A stretch of DNA of 17,057 bases from Verrucomicrobiota bacterium (GTDB taxonomy: Bacteria > Verrucomicrobiota > Verrucomicrobiia > Opitutales > UBA953). Location: assembly GCA_005798925.1 (NCBI GenBank), contig SYID01000059.1, positions 1-17,057 on the forward strand, in the 5' to 3' direction. Shown here piece by piece: positions 1-6,933 of this stretch. The translations under genes and the position numbers were made by a program. The notes under the pieces were generated by a model that saw nothing but the letters and a program-made list of their open reading frames with translations, made no database searches and had not been told where the DNA came from. Each line of letters starts with the position of its first letter. Positions within the stretch are counted from its first letter, which is position 1.

Positions 1-134
1 AGGATCTCCGCACGGGCGTCGAGACGGGCAACATCCAGGCGGTCATGGACGGCGACATCGACGCCTTCATCAACGGCTGGCTGCGCGCCGGCGGCCCGCG
101 CACGCGCAACAAGGACATCAAGATCGAGGACTGA
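1..134 (+). CDS. C-terminal end of an unrecognised protein (truncated by window edge)
   Basis: An open frame enters from the left edge (first full codon at base 3) and ends at a TGA at 132-134, giving about 43 residues that finish in RNKDIKIED. The piece is mixed polar and hydrophobic, with no signal, membrane segment or recognisable motif, so I assign no function. It lies 16 bases before the next start on the same strand and is probably co-transcribed with it. The codon use (GGC, ATC, GAC, AAG) matches the neighbours, which supports real coding. Confidence 0.6.
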   Translation, partial: DLRTGVETGNIQAVMDGDIDAFINGWLRAGGPRTRNKDIKIED

Positions 135-150
135 GTCCTCCCGTCGCCCC

Positions 151-1539
151 ATGCCCAGCCGGGACGTCCTCCGCCAGAAGCTCCTCGAGACCCCGCTCTT
201 CGCGGAGAAGATCTGGAAGCTTTCGCCGGAGCCTTGGCCCCTCGCCGAAGCGCAGGTGCGCGAGCTCAGACGAATCGGCGCGGCCTGCCTCAGCTACCAT
301 CGCGCCCTCGAGCGTCTCTATGTCCGGTCGTTCTCAGGCAAGAAGATCCTGCGTAACCGCGAGGTCCACGCGCCCTGGGTCGCCGAATACCTCGACCGCT
401 ACAAACCCGCCGGCCTCGTGGCGCACGGCCGGCACCGCGCCGTGAAGGCCCAGTGCCCGGTGGTGCTCCGTCCCGACCTCCTCATCACGGAGCAGGGCTT
501 CACGATGACGGAACTGGACAGCGTCCCCGGCGGCGTCGGCCTCACGGCCTACCTCAACGAAGTCTACGCCGAGGATTACCCCGGCGTGATCGGTCGCACC
601 GGCATGCCTGACCGCTTCATGGCTGCGCTGGGCCGGCTGACCCCGAAGGAGAAATTCCCGCTGGTCGCCATCGTCGTCAGCGAGGAAGGCTCGACCTACC
701 GTCCTGAATTCGAATGGCTGGGCGAGAAACTGCGCGCGCTCGGCCACGACGTGCACGTCGTCGAACCCTCCCAGGTCATGCAGATGGGCGACGGCTCCTA
801 CGTCCCGGTCGACGGCGCGCCGCGGCGGGTCGACATCCTCTACCGCTTCTTCGAGCTGTTCGACCTCGCCAACGTCAAGGGCGCCGACGGCATCTTCAAC
901 GCGGTCGAGGCCGGCACGCTGACGCTGACGCCGCCGATGAAGGCGTTCCAGGAGGAGAAGCTCGGCCTCGCCCTGCTCCATCACCCGCAGCTCGCCGAGT
1001 TCTGGAAGGAGAACCTGCCCGAAGACCACCACGAGGCCTTGTTCCGCATCGTCCCGCAGACCTGGATCATGGAGAAGACCGAGCTCCCGCCGACGGCCGT
1101 CCTCCACGCCCCGGGTTTCTCGGGCCGGCCGATCCGCGAATGGACCGAACTCGCCGAAGCCTCCCAGCGCGAGCGCAACCTGATCATCAAGGCCAGCGGC
1201 TTCCATGAGACCGCCTGGGGGGCCCGCAGCGTGACCCTGGGCAGCGACGTCTCGCGCGACGAATGGCTCGAGGCCATCGAGAACGCGCTCAACCCCGAGA
1301 ACGAGACCTTCCATGTGATGCAGGCCTACCATAAGCCGTCTCGCCTGAGCCACCCCGTGTATGCCGACGACGGCTCCGTGGCGCCGGCCGACGGCCGGGT
1401 CCGGCTGTGTCCTTACTTCTTCGTCGACGGCGATTCGGTCGAGCTTTCGGGCATCCTCGCGACCTTCTGTCCGGCGGATAAGAAGATCATCCACGGGATG
1501 AGCGACGCGGCCCTGCTGCCCTGTCACGTGGTCGGCTGA
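151..1539 (+). CDS. Circularly permuted ATP-grasp-like protein of unknown substrate
   Basis: This 462-residue cytoplasmic protein has no signal peptide or membrane segment. Several stretches recall the circularly permuted ATP-grasp / glutathionylspermidine-synthase-like fold: RPDLLITEQGF at 108-118 leading to TELDSVPGG at 120-128 (the place where the family has its acidic 'E.N/D..PGG' motif), VDILYRFFELFD at 228-239, LIIKASG at 344-350 (likely nucleotide-binding lysine and glycine), VMQAYHKPSR at 389-398 and VRLCPYFFVDG at 417-427. Members of this superfamily ligate carboxylates to amines or thiols using ATP; the substrate here cannot be read from the sequence. The ATG at 151 follows the upstream stop by 16 bases and has no Shine-Dalgarno match (CGCCCC precedes it). 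The next gene follows after 50 bases. The coding frame is certain; the family call is moderate and rests on motif spacing. Confidence 0.72.
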   Translation: MPSRDVLRQKLLETPLFAEKIWKLSPEPWPLAEAQVRELRRIGAACLSYHRALERLYVRSFSGKKILRNREVHAPWVAEYLDRYKPAGLVAHGRHRAVKAQCPVVLRPDLLITEQGFTMTELDSVPGGVGLTAYLNEVYAEDYPGVIGRTGMPDRFMAALGRLTPKEKFPLVAIVVSEEGSTYRPEFEWLGEKLRALGHDVHVVEPSQVMQMGDGSYVPVDGAPRRVDILYRFFELFDLANVKGADGIFNAVEAGTLTLTPPMKAFQEEKLGLALLHHPQLAEFWKENLPEDHHEALFRIVPQTWIMEKTELPPTAVLHAPGFSGRPIREWTELAEASQRERNLIIKASGFHETAWGARSVTLGSDVSRDEWLEAIENALNPENETFHVMQAYHKPSRLSHPVYADDGSVAPADGRVRLCPYFFVDGDSVELSGILATFCPADKKIIHGMSDAALLPCHVVG

Positions 1540-1589
1540 GGGACGTGCGTCGCCTTGCTTCCGGCCGGCTTTGCGGCCAAGGTAGTCGC

Positions 1590-3620
1590 ATGAGACTCCT
1601 CGCCCTCGGCCTGCTCTCGTTCCTCAGCCTGCTTGGCGACCTCGCGGCCGCCGTCCGCACCAAGGTCGACCTGGTCAACCTGACCCCGGACATCCGTCCG
1701 GGCGAGAAGGCGCTGATCGCGATGCGCTTCCGGTGCGACCCTCACTTCCATATCTATTGGAAGAACCCCGGCGACGCCGGCCAGTCCCCCACGGTCGAGT
1801 GGCAGGAGAAGTCCGGCACCACCGTCGGCGATTTCGTCTGGCCCGGTCCCAAGATGCTCGATCAGTCGGGCGTCTATAACTTCGTCTACGAGGACGAGAC
1901 CCTGCTGCTCATGGAAGTCGCCGTCCCCGCCGGCGCCAAAGGCGCCCTGACCTTCAAAGGCAAAGCGGAATGGCTGGAATGCGACGACTCCGGCTGCTGG
2001 CCGCACGACAAACAGGTCGAGCTCACCTTGCAGGTGGGCGCCGGCAACGTCGCCTACAAATACGACCCGAAGCTCTACCCGGCGCTCCGCCCTCGCCTGA
2101 CGACGACCGCGACGAGCGACGGCAAGTTGCTCACGGTCGCCGTCCCGGCGGGTGAGAAACTCCCCCAGACCTGGTTCCCGGAGCGTGGCTTCGTCGCCCC
2201 GACCGCGACGGCCAAGCAGAAGCAGGCCGGCGGCAACGTCGTCTTCGAACTGGCGGACGCCACGGAGAAGCTGGATTCCGGCGAGCTGATCTTCACCACG
2301 CGGGCGGCCGACGGCGGCTTCGTGGACATCAAGGCGGTGCTCGGCGGCGCGCCGGCCAAAGCCGCGCCCGGTCCGACGGCCACCCCGACGAAGACCACCG
2401 GCGAATGGCAACCTTGGTCGCCGGAAGCCCAGGCGCAGGCCCTCGCCGCCGGCAAGGTCGTCTACGTCGACTTCACCGCCCGATGGTGCGCCACCTGCCA
2501 GGTCAACAAGCGAGTGTACGCCCAGGGCGACGTCGCCCAGGCGCTGGCCTCCGCCGGCGTCGTGCTCCTCAAGGCCGACTGGACGAAGAAAGACGCGGCC
2601 ATCGCCGAAGAACTCGGCAAATACGGCCGTACCGGCATCCCCTTGAACGTCTTCCTGAGGGCCGGCCAGCCTCCGGCGGTGCTCTCGGAGGCGCTCACCG
2701 GCACCGAAGTGAAAGCGGCCTTGGCCGCGGTCCTCGCCGGCCAGGCCTACCAAGCGGAGCAGATCACCCACTCTTTCGCCTTCTGGCTGATGCTCGCGTT
2801 CGGCGGCGGCATCCTGCTCAACCTGATGCCCTGCGTCTTCCCGATGATCGGCCTCAAGGTGCTCGGCTTCGCGAAGGAAGCCGGTGCCGCGCGCTCCACG
2901 GTCGTCCTCAACGGGCTGCTCTATTCCGCCGGCGTGATCGCCAGCTTCCTCGTGCTCGCCTTGCTCATCATCGGACTCAAGTCCGGCGGATCCTCGGTCG
3001 GCTGGGGATTCCAGATGCAGTCTCCGGGCTTCGTGCTCGGGACCTGCGTGCTGATGGTCGTCCTCGGCCTCTCCCTCGCCGGCGTCTTCGAGATCGGCGT
3101 CGGCCTCGGCGGCGTCTCCGCCGGGGAAGGCGACGGCCGCGTCGCGACGTTCCTCTCCGGCGTGCTCGCGACGGTGGTCGCCACGCCCTGCACCGCCCCG
3201 GGCCTGGGCGCCGCGCTCGGCTTCGCGCTGGACAAGGACCGCTCGACCGCCGAGACGCTGCTGTTCTTCACCGTGATCGGCGCAGGCATGGCCCTGCCCT
3301 ACCTTTTGTTGTCAGCCTTCCCGCGTCTGGCTGCGATGCTGCCCCGCCCGGGAGAATGGATGGAATCCCTCAAGCAGGGCATGTCCTTCCCATTGTTCGC
3401 CTACGCCCTCTACCTGCTCTGGGTGCTCAACGCCCTGGTGGAGGACGCAGCGTGGGTGCGCGACGCCTCGCTCGGCCTCGCCGTCATCGCGACGGCCTGC
3501 TGGGTGCTGGGCCGGTGGGGCGCGTTGCATCGCTCCGAGCGGGCAAGGCTCACGGCCAAGCTGGTCGCCGGCACGCTGTCCGCCGGCACGCTGGCTTACC
3601 TCTTCGCGACGCTCCCGTGA
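1590..3620 (+). CDS. dsbD: DsbD/ScsB-like thiol:disulfide interchange protein with permuted domain order
   Basis: The 676-residue protein should carry reducing electrons across the inner membrane to periplasmic thiols. I place the start at ATG 1590 rather than the in-frame ATG at 1545, because the signal peptide (MRLLALGLLSFLSLLGDLAAA) begins there. In order it has: a periplasmic DsbD-alpha/ScsB-like domain, about 25-215, with C49 and the pair C131/C136 in WLECDDSGCW; a Pro/Thr-rich linker near 255-275; a thioredoxin-like domain, about 280-385, with active site W299-C-A-T-C303; and a membrane domain, about 395-676, with roughly eight helices and the two conserved cysteines C415 (LMPCVFP) and C534 (ATPCTAPG). 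In classical DsbD the thioredoxin domain comes after the membrane domain; here it comes before. All expected cysteines are present, so it is probably functional. A shared transcript with the ATP-grasp gene is possible (50-base gap). Confidence 0.88.
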   Translation: MRLLALGLLSFLSLLGDLAAAVRTKVDLVNLTPDIRPGEKALIAMRFRCDPHFHIYWKNPGDAGQSPTVEWQEKSGTTVGDFVWPGPKMLDQSGVYNFVYEDETLLLMEVAVPAGAKGALTFKGKAEWLECDDSGCWPHDKQVELTLQVGAGNVAYKYDPKLYPALRPRLTTTATSDGKLLTVAVPAGEKLPQTWFPERGFVAPTATAKQKQAGGNVVFELADATEKLDSGELIFTTRAADGGFVDIKAVLGGAPAKAAPGPTATPTKTTGEWQPWSPEAQAQALAAGKVVYVDFTARWCATCQVNKRVYAQGDVAQALASAGVVLLKADWTKKDAAIAEELGKYGRTGIPLNVFLRAGQPPAVLSEALTGTEVKAALAAVLAGQAYQAEQITHSFAFWLMLAFGGGILLNLMPCVFPMIGLKVLGFAKEAGAARSTVVLNGLLYSAGVIASFLVLALLIIGLKSGGSSVGWGFQMQSPGFVLGTCVLMVVLGLSLAGVFEIGVGLGGVSAGEGDGRVATFLSGVLATVVATPCTAPGLGAALGFALDKDRSTAETLLFFTVIGAGMALPYLLLSAFPRLAAMLPRPGEWMESLKQGMSFPLFAYALYLLWVLNALVEDAAWVRDASLGLAVIATACWVLGRWGALHRSERARLTAKLVAGTLSAGTLAYLFATLP

Positions 3621-3641
3621 GCCGGCGACTTCGGACCTGAT

Positions 3642-3672
3642 GAAGAAGGCCCGCCGATCGGCGGGCCTCTTC
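3642..3672. terminator. Palindromic hairpin terminator between convergent genes
   Basis: A perfect 20-base palindrome at 3648-3667 (GGCCCGCC, centre GATC, GGCGGGCC) is flanked by GAAGAA on the left and TCTTC on the right, which lengthens the stem imperfectly. It lies 27 bases after the stop of the dsbD-like gene and 25 bases after the stop of the lipoprotein gene on the other strand, so it can serve both. The T-run is short (CTCTTC) on both strands. The position and stem strength support a bidirectional terminator. Confidence 0.7.
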
Positions 3673-3692
3673 GCATGGTCCTCAGCCAGGAC

Positions 3693-4301
3693 TCAGAGGG
3701 CGCTGACCGGAGCGGGCGCGGCGCCGTTGGCGGCCGGCGCCGGAGCGACGGCGGCGGGACGTCCGGCGCCCGAGGTGACGGGACCGGCGTAATTCACGTC
3801 GACGATGACGGCCTTGCGATCCTTGGCGCCCGACTGGCGACCGGCGGCGGATTTATCGGCCTGCTGCGAGCCAAGGGCCATGATCTCGCTGTTGGCTTGG
3901 TTCGCGCCGAGGCCGACCAGGTAATCGCGGACGGACTGGGCGCGACGGTCGGAAAGACCCAGGTTGTATTCTTCGGTGCCGAAGTGGTCGGTGTAACCCG
4001 CGATGATGAGCTTGGTGTTCTTGGCGCGTCCGGCGATGGCGTCGACCTTGCCGCGTTCGGCCGCCGAGACGTTGTAACGGTCGAACTCGAAATAGACGGT
4101 GGCGAGGATGGCCTCAGGCGGGATTGTGCCGTTGCGAATGGCGTTGGCCATGGCGTCGTAACCCGTCGGGCGGGAGTCCAGGGTTTCGCCGTTGAAACCA
4201 GTGCCGTTGCCGGAGGAGAGCGGCTGGAAACCGGCGGGGATACGGGAGGTGCAACCCACGACCAGGGCCGAAAGTGCGAACAGGAACGTAAAACGCTTCA
4301 T
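3693..4301 (-). CDS. OmpA-domain (Pal-like) outer-membrane lipoprotein
   Basis: This 202-residue lipoprotein should anchor the outer membrane to peptidoglycan. The start is ATG at 4301, because MKRFTFLFALSALVVGC is a lipoprotein signal with lipobox VVGC and lipidated C17; the in-frame upstream ATG at 4379 would add 26 residues ahead of it. After a low-complexity linker, the OmpA C-terminal domain spans about 68-171: VYFEFDRYNVS, then GYTDHFGTEEYNLGLSDRRA at 102-121, then KDRKAVIVDV at 160-169. D105 and R162 sit where the family's diaminopimelate-binding Asp and Arg lie. A tail rich in Ala, Pro and Gly (about 173-202) follows, longer than in typical Pal. No tol genes lie nearby, so it is not a standard tol-pal locus. 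A promoter-like element lies right upstream (4311-4339), and the moeB-like gene ends 49 bases upstream on the same strand. Confidence 0.88.
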   Translation of the reverse strand: MKRFTFLFALSALVVGCTSRIPAGFQPLSSGNGTGFNGETLDSRPTGYDAMANAIRNGTIPPEAILATVYFEFDRYNVSAAERGKVDAIAGRAKNTKLIIAGYTDHFGTEEYNLGLSDRRAQSVRDYLVGLGANQANSEIMALGSQQADKSAAGRQSGAKDRKAVIVDVNYAGPVTSGAGRPAAVAPAPAANGAAPAPVSAL

Positions 4302-4310
4302 AGTCCCGGG

Positions 4311-4339
4311 ATAAAAGAAGGGCGGACGGGGGTCGGCAA
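4311..4339 (-). promoter_or_regulatory. Candidate sigma-70-type promoter for the OmpA-domain lipoprotein
   Basis: Read on the minus strand there is TTGCCG (4334-4339), exactly 17 bases, then TTTTAT (4311-4316). Each hexamer matches the sigma-70 consensus at four of six positions. Only nine bases separate the -10 box from the ATG at 4301, so the transcript would have almost no leader. It is the most AT-rich spot in an otherwise GC-rich gap. Read by eye only. Confidence 0.35.
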
Positions 4340-4350
4340 GCCTTGTCTCC

Positions 4351-5496
4351 TCAGTAACGAGGAACCTTGGGGTCGACACGCAGGGACCAGGCTTCGATGC
4401 CGCCTTGGAGATTGCTGACCTGGGCGAAGCCCTTGGCCCGGAGGAACTGGGTGACCTTCATGCTCCGGCCTCCATGGTGGCACTGGACCAGCACGGGGCG
4501 GTCCTGCGGAATCTCCGCCAGCCGCGCGGCCACGGTGTTCATGGGGACAAGCCGGGCGCCTTCGATCCGGCAGACGGCGAATTCATCGGGCTCACGGACA
4601 TCGATGAGCACGGGCGGGGTCGGGCCAGCCAGCAGTCGGCTGGCTTCCTCGACGGTGATTTCTAGGGGGGCGGCGGACATAGGAAAGGGGGTCGGACAAG
4701 CCGGCGGGGCGTAGGCGGTTTTTTCCAAGGAGCGAATCGACGGAGCCTTTCCGCAGGCCGGACAAGCCGGATCGGCGGACAGGGCAAGAAGACGGGTACT
4801 CCCCGCGGCGACATCGACGAGCAAAAGGCGGGGGGCGGTACGCCGTCCCAGCAGGATGGCGATGACTTCCGAGGCCATCCAAGATCCGATGACTCCGCAG
4901 GTGGCGCCGAAAACCCCGGCATCCGCGCAGGTGGGCACCGAAGCCGCGTCCGGGATGGCCGGGTAGAGGCAGCGGTAGCAACCTGATTTCGGCAGGAAGA
5001 CCCCGACCTGACCGGAATCGCGGAGCACGCTGCCGTGCACGAGCGGGCGACCTCCGAGCACGCAGGCGTCGGCGGCCAGAAACCGGGTCGCGAAATTATC
5101 GGTGCCATCGACCACGAGGTCGTAGCGGGCGACCAAGGCGGCGGCGTTCTCGACGGTAAAACCCTCGGGATGGAGCGCCACCTTCAGGCCGGGATTGATC
5201 TCGCCGAGGGCTTCGGCGGCGGAAATCGTCTTCGGCAGTCCCAGCGTGTCGAAGCCATGGACGATCTGCCGATGGAGGTTGGAGACCTCGACCTTGTCGG
5301 GATCGGCGATGCCGAGATGGCCGACGCCGGCGGCGGCGAGGTAGAGCCCGACCGGGGAACCGAGCCCGCCCGCGCCGAGGATGAGCACCTTGGCATCGCG
5401 CAGGCGCAGCTGACCCGCCTCCCCTACTCCCGGCAGACGGATCTGCCGGGCATACAAGGCCCTTTCGTGGTCGGAGAGACGCGGGTCCGCGGACAT
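4351..5496 (-). CDS. moeB: MoeB/ThiF-type sulfur-carrier adenylyltransferase fused to a rhodanese domain
   Basis: This 381-residue cytoplasmic E1-like enzyme adenylates the C-terminal Gly-Gly of a small sulfur carrier (MoaD, ThiS or similar) and likely passes sulfur to it. The N-terminal E1 domain (about 8-250) shows the ATP-binding GAGGLG at 41-46, DGTDN at 130-134, the zinc cysteines C173/C176 (CYRC) and C245/C248 (CPAC), and the probable catalytic C190 in PTCADAG. The C-terminal rhodanese (about 280-370) has LIDVREPDEF and the active loop CHHGGRS with C339. This layout matches MoeZ/MOCS3-type fusions, so it may serve molybdopterin, thiamine or tRNA thiolation; the window has no carrier gene to decide. 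The ATG at 5496 directly precedes MSADPRLSDHERALYARQI, the usual family N-terminus. It is divergent from ruvX. A TTGACA lies at 5525-5530 on the minus strand, with no clear -10 box. Confidence 0.9.
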   Translation of the reverse strand: MSADPRLSDHERALYARQIRLPGVGEAGQLRLRDAKVLILGAGGLGSPVGLYLAAAGVGHLGIADPDKVEVSNLHRQIVHGFDTLGLPKTISAAEALGEINPGLKVALHPEGFTVENAAALVARYDLVVDGTDNFATRFLAADACVLGGRPLVHGSVLRDSGQVGVFLPKSGCYRCLYPAIPDAASVPTCADAGVFGATCGVIGSWMASEVIAILLGRRTAPRLLLVDVAAGSTRLLALSADPACPACGKAPSIRSLEKTAYAPPACPTPFPMSAAPLEITVEEASRLLAGPTPPVLIDVREPDEFAVCRIEGARLVPMNTVAARLAEIPQDRPVLVQCHHGGRSMKVTQFLRAKGFAQVSNLQGGIEAWSLRVDPKVPRY

Positions 5497-5588
5497 GCCT
5501 CAGTGGAAAGCCGCTCTTGCGGACTGTCAAACCCGCCTCGCCTGCGTGTCGGATTGAATAATCGGCCGGAGTCACCCAACTTGACCTC

Positions 5589-6026
5589 GTGGCACAGGTC
5601 TTCCTCGGCATCGATTATGGCTCCAGGCGGGTCGGGCTCAGCCATGCCGACGAACTCGGCTTCGCCTTCCCCCTGCCCGCCGCGGTCGCCGAAGACGCCG
5701 AGGCCCGCTTCGCCCAGATCGGCCAGGAAATCGTCCGGCTCAAGGTCACCCTGCTCGTTCTGGGCTATCCCCTCTCCGTCGAAGGCGAACGCACGCGGCG
5801 TTGCGACGAAGTCGACGCCTTCGCCGCCGAGCTCACCCGCCGTTTCGGCCTGCCGATCGAGAAAGTGGACGAGGCCCTGACCAGCCAGGCCGCCGACGAA
5901 CTCGGCGGGCGCAAAGCCCGGTCGGCCCACGAGCGCAGGCAGCAAGCCCGGTCAGGCGAGCGCGACTCGCGCGCCGCCGCGGTGCTGCTCCAGGATTTTC
6001 TCAACAGCCGGGGCATCGGCGCCTGA
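5589..6026 (+). CDS. ruvX: RuvX/YqgF-family RNase H-fold protein (pre-16S rRNA processing nuclease)
   Basis: This 145-residue protein has the family's usual length and motifs: GIDYGSRRVGLS at 7-18 with D9, LGYPLSVEGE at 58-67, DEALTS at 94-99 and ERDSRAAAVLLQDFL at 124-138 with D126. YqgF proteins take part in maturation of the 16S rRNA 5' end and are usually essential. The start is GTG at 5589; no ATG fits the N-terminus, and the frame places the first beta strand (AQVFLGIDYG) immediately after it. The motif normally read as DERLT carries alanine instead of arginine at residue 96, a mild oddity. truA begins one base after the stop, so the two are surely co-transcribed. The moeB-like gene diverges across a 92-base gap. 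Confidence 0.9.
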   Translation: MAQVFLGIDYGSRRVGLSHADELGFAFPLPAAVAEDAEARFAQIGQEIVRLKVTLLVLGYPLSVEGERTRRCDEVDAFAAELTRRFGLPIEKVDEALTSQAADELGGRKARSAHERRQQARSGERDSRAAAVLLQDFLNSRGIGA

Positions 6027-6027
6027 C

Positions 6028-6876
6028 ATGCCTTCCTCCAAGCCGAAGAAACCTTTCACGCCGAAGCTCGAACGCTTCCTCGCGACCGTCGCCTACGACG
6101 GCACGGACCACATCGGATGGCAGGTCCAGAACGGACGACTTTCGATCGAAGGGGAGCTCGAGGAACGCCTCTCGCGCATCCTGAAGACCCCGATCGACAT
6201 CCATGGCAGCGGCCGCACCGACTCCGGCGTCCACAGCGTCGGCCAGCGCTTTCACTTCGACGCCTTCTGGCCCCACCCCTGCAGTTATCTCGTCCACGCG
6301 ATCAACTCGTGCGAACAGAACGGCCTGCTGGTCACGCGCCTGCAGCGCGTGGCGCCCGGCTTCCATTGCCGCTGGCACGCCAACGGCAAACGCTACCGCT
6401 ACGAGATCTGCGACGGCTATCCGCCGCCCTGGGAAGCCCGCTACTGCCTCGGCCTGGGCAACAAGACCGTCGACGTGAAACTCATGCGACAGGCGGCTAA
6501 GCTGCTGCTCGGCAAGCATGACTTCTATGCCTTCGGCGCCAATCACGGCCAAGGCATGGAGAAAGAGAATCCCGTCAAAGAACTCCGTCGCCTGGACGTC
6601 CGCCGTCGCGGCAAGCGGATCACGATCATCGCCGAAGGCAGCGGCTTCCTCTACAAGATGGTCCGGCGGCTCGTCGGCGGGCTGCTGCGCGTCGGCGAAG
6701 GCAAGATGCCGCCGGAACGGCTCGTCGCCTACCGCAAGGAGCGCGTCATCACTTCCGAAGTCCCCACGGCCCCCGCCCGCGGACTGTTCATGGAAAAGGT
6801 GTTCTTCGAGCCCGGCTCGTTGAAGAATCCGCGCGCCCTGCGTAACCGGAACGATACCGACGGCAGCTCAGAGTAG
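6028..6876 (+). CDS. truA: tRNA pseudouridine synthase TruA
   Basis: The 282-residue enzyme converts uridines at positions 38-40 of the tRNA anticodon stem-loop to pseudouridine. Visible motifs are ATVAYDGTDHIGWQVQ at 19-34, the catalytic loop GRTDSGVHS at 62-70 with nucleophile D65, KRYRYEI in the middle, HDFYAFGA, and the C-terminal GSGFLYKMVRRLVGGLLRVG segment typical of the family. A lysine/proline-rich N-terminal extension of about 15 residues precedes the core. The usual GRTDAGVHA loop reads GRTDSGVHS here, two conservative changes. The ATG lies one base after the ruvX stop. The C-terminal 25 residues or so (NPRALRNRNDTDGSSE) are probably disordered. Confidence 0.95.
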   Translation: MPSSKPKKPFTPKLERFLATVAYDGTDHIGWQVQNGRLSIEGELEERLSRILKTPIDIHGSGRTDSGVHSVGQRFHFDAFWPHPCSYLVHAINSCEQNGLLVTRLQRVAPGFHCRWHANGKRYRYEICDGYPPPWEARYCLGLGNKTVDVKLMRQAAKLLLGKHDFYAFGANHGQGMEKENPVKELRRLDVRRRGKRITIIAEGSGFLYKMVRRLVGGLLRVGEGKMPPERLVAYRKERVITSEVPTAPARGLFMEKVFFEPGSLKNPRALRNRNDTDGSSE

Positions 6877-6914
6877 GCCAAGCCATTGATGGGCGTAACA
6901 TAACACCGCGGCCG

Positions 6915-6933
6915 GGGTTCTAAGCACGAACCC
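6915..6933 (+). promoter_or_regulatory. Small hairpin abutting the start codon of the YHYH gene
   Basis: GGGTTC at 6915-6920 and GAACCC at 6928-6933 form a perfect six-base-pair stem with the loop TAAGCAC, ending exactly one base before the ATG at 6934. In RNA it would lie in the ribosome-loading zone and could lower translation, or it could be a weak end for the ruvX-truA transcript (no T-run follows). No Shine-Dalgarno sequence is visible here. Confidence 0.3.

Noticed and set aside
334..1527. A 397-codon minus-strand open frame opposite the ATP-grasp-like gene
   Set aside because: Composition is Arg/Gly/Val-rich with no domain; the plus-strand gene explains the region.
1545..1589. Earlier in-frame start for the dsbD-like gene
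   Set aside because: The 15 added residues are Arg/Gly-rich and would bury the signal peptide that starts at 1590.
5551..5562. AATAAT-like -10 box upstream of ruvX
   Set aside because: No acceptable -35 hexamer lies 16-18 bases upstream, so it is too weak to list as a promoter.
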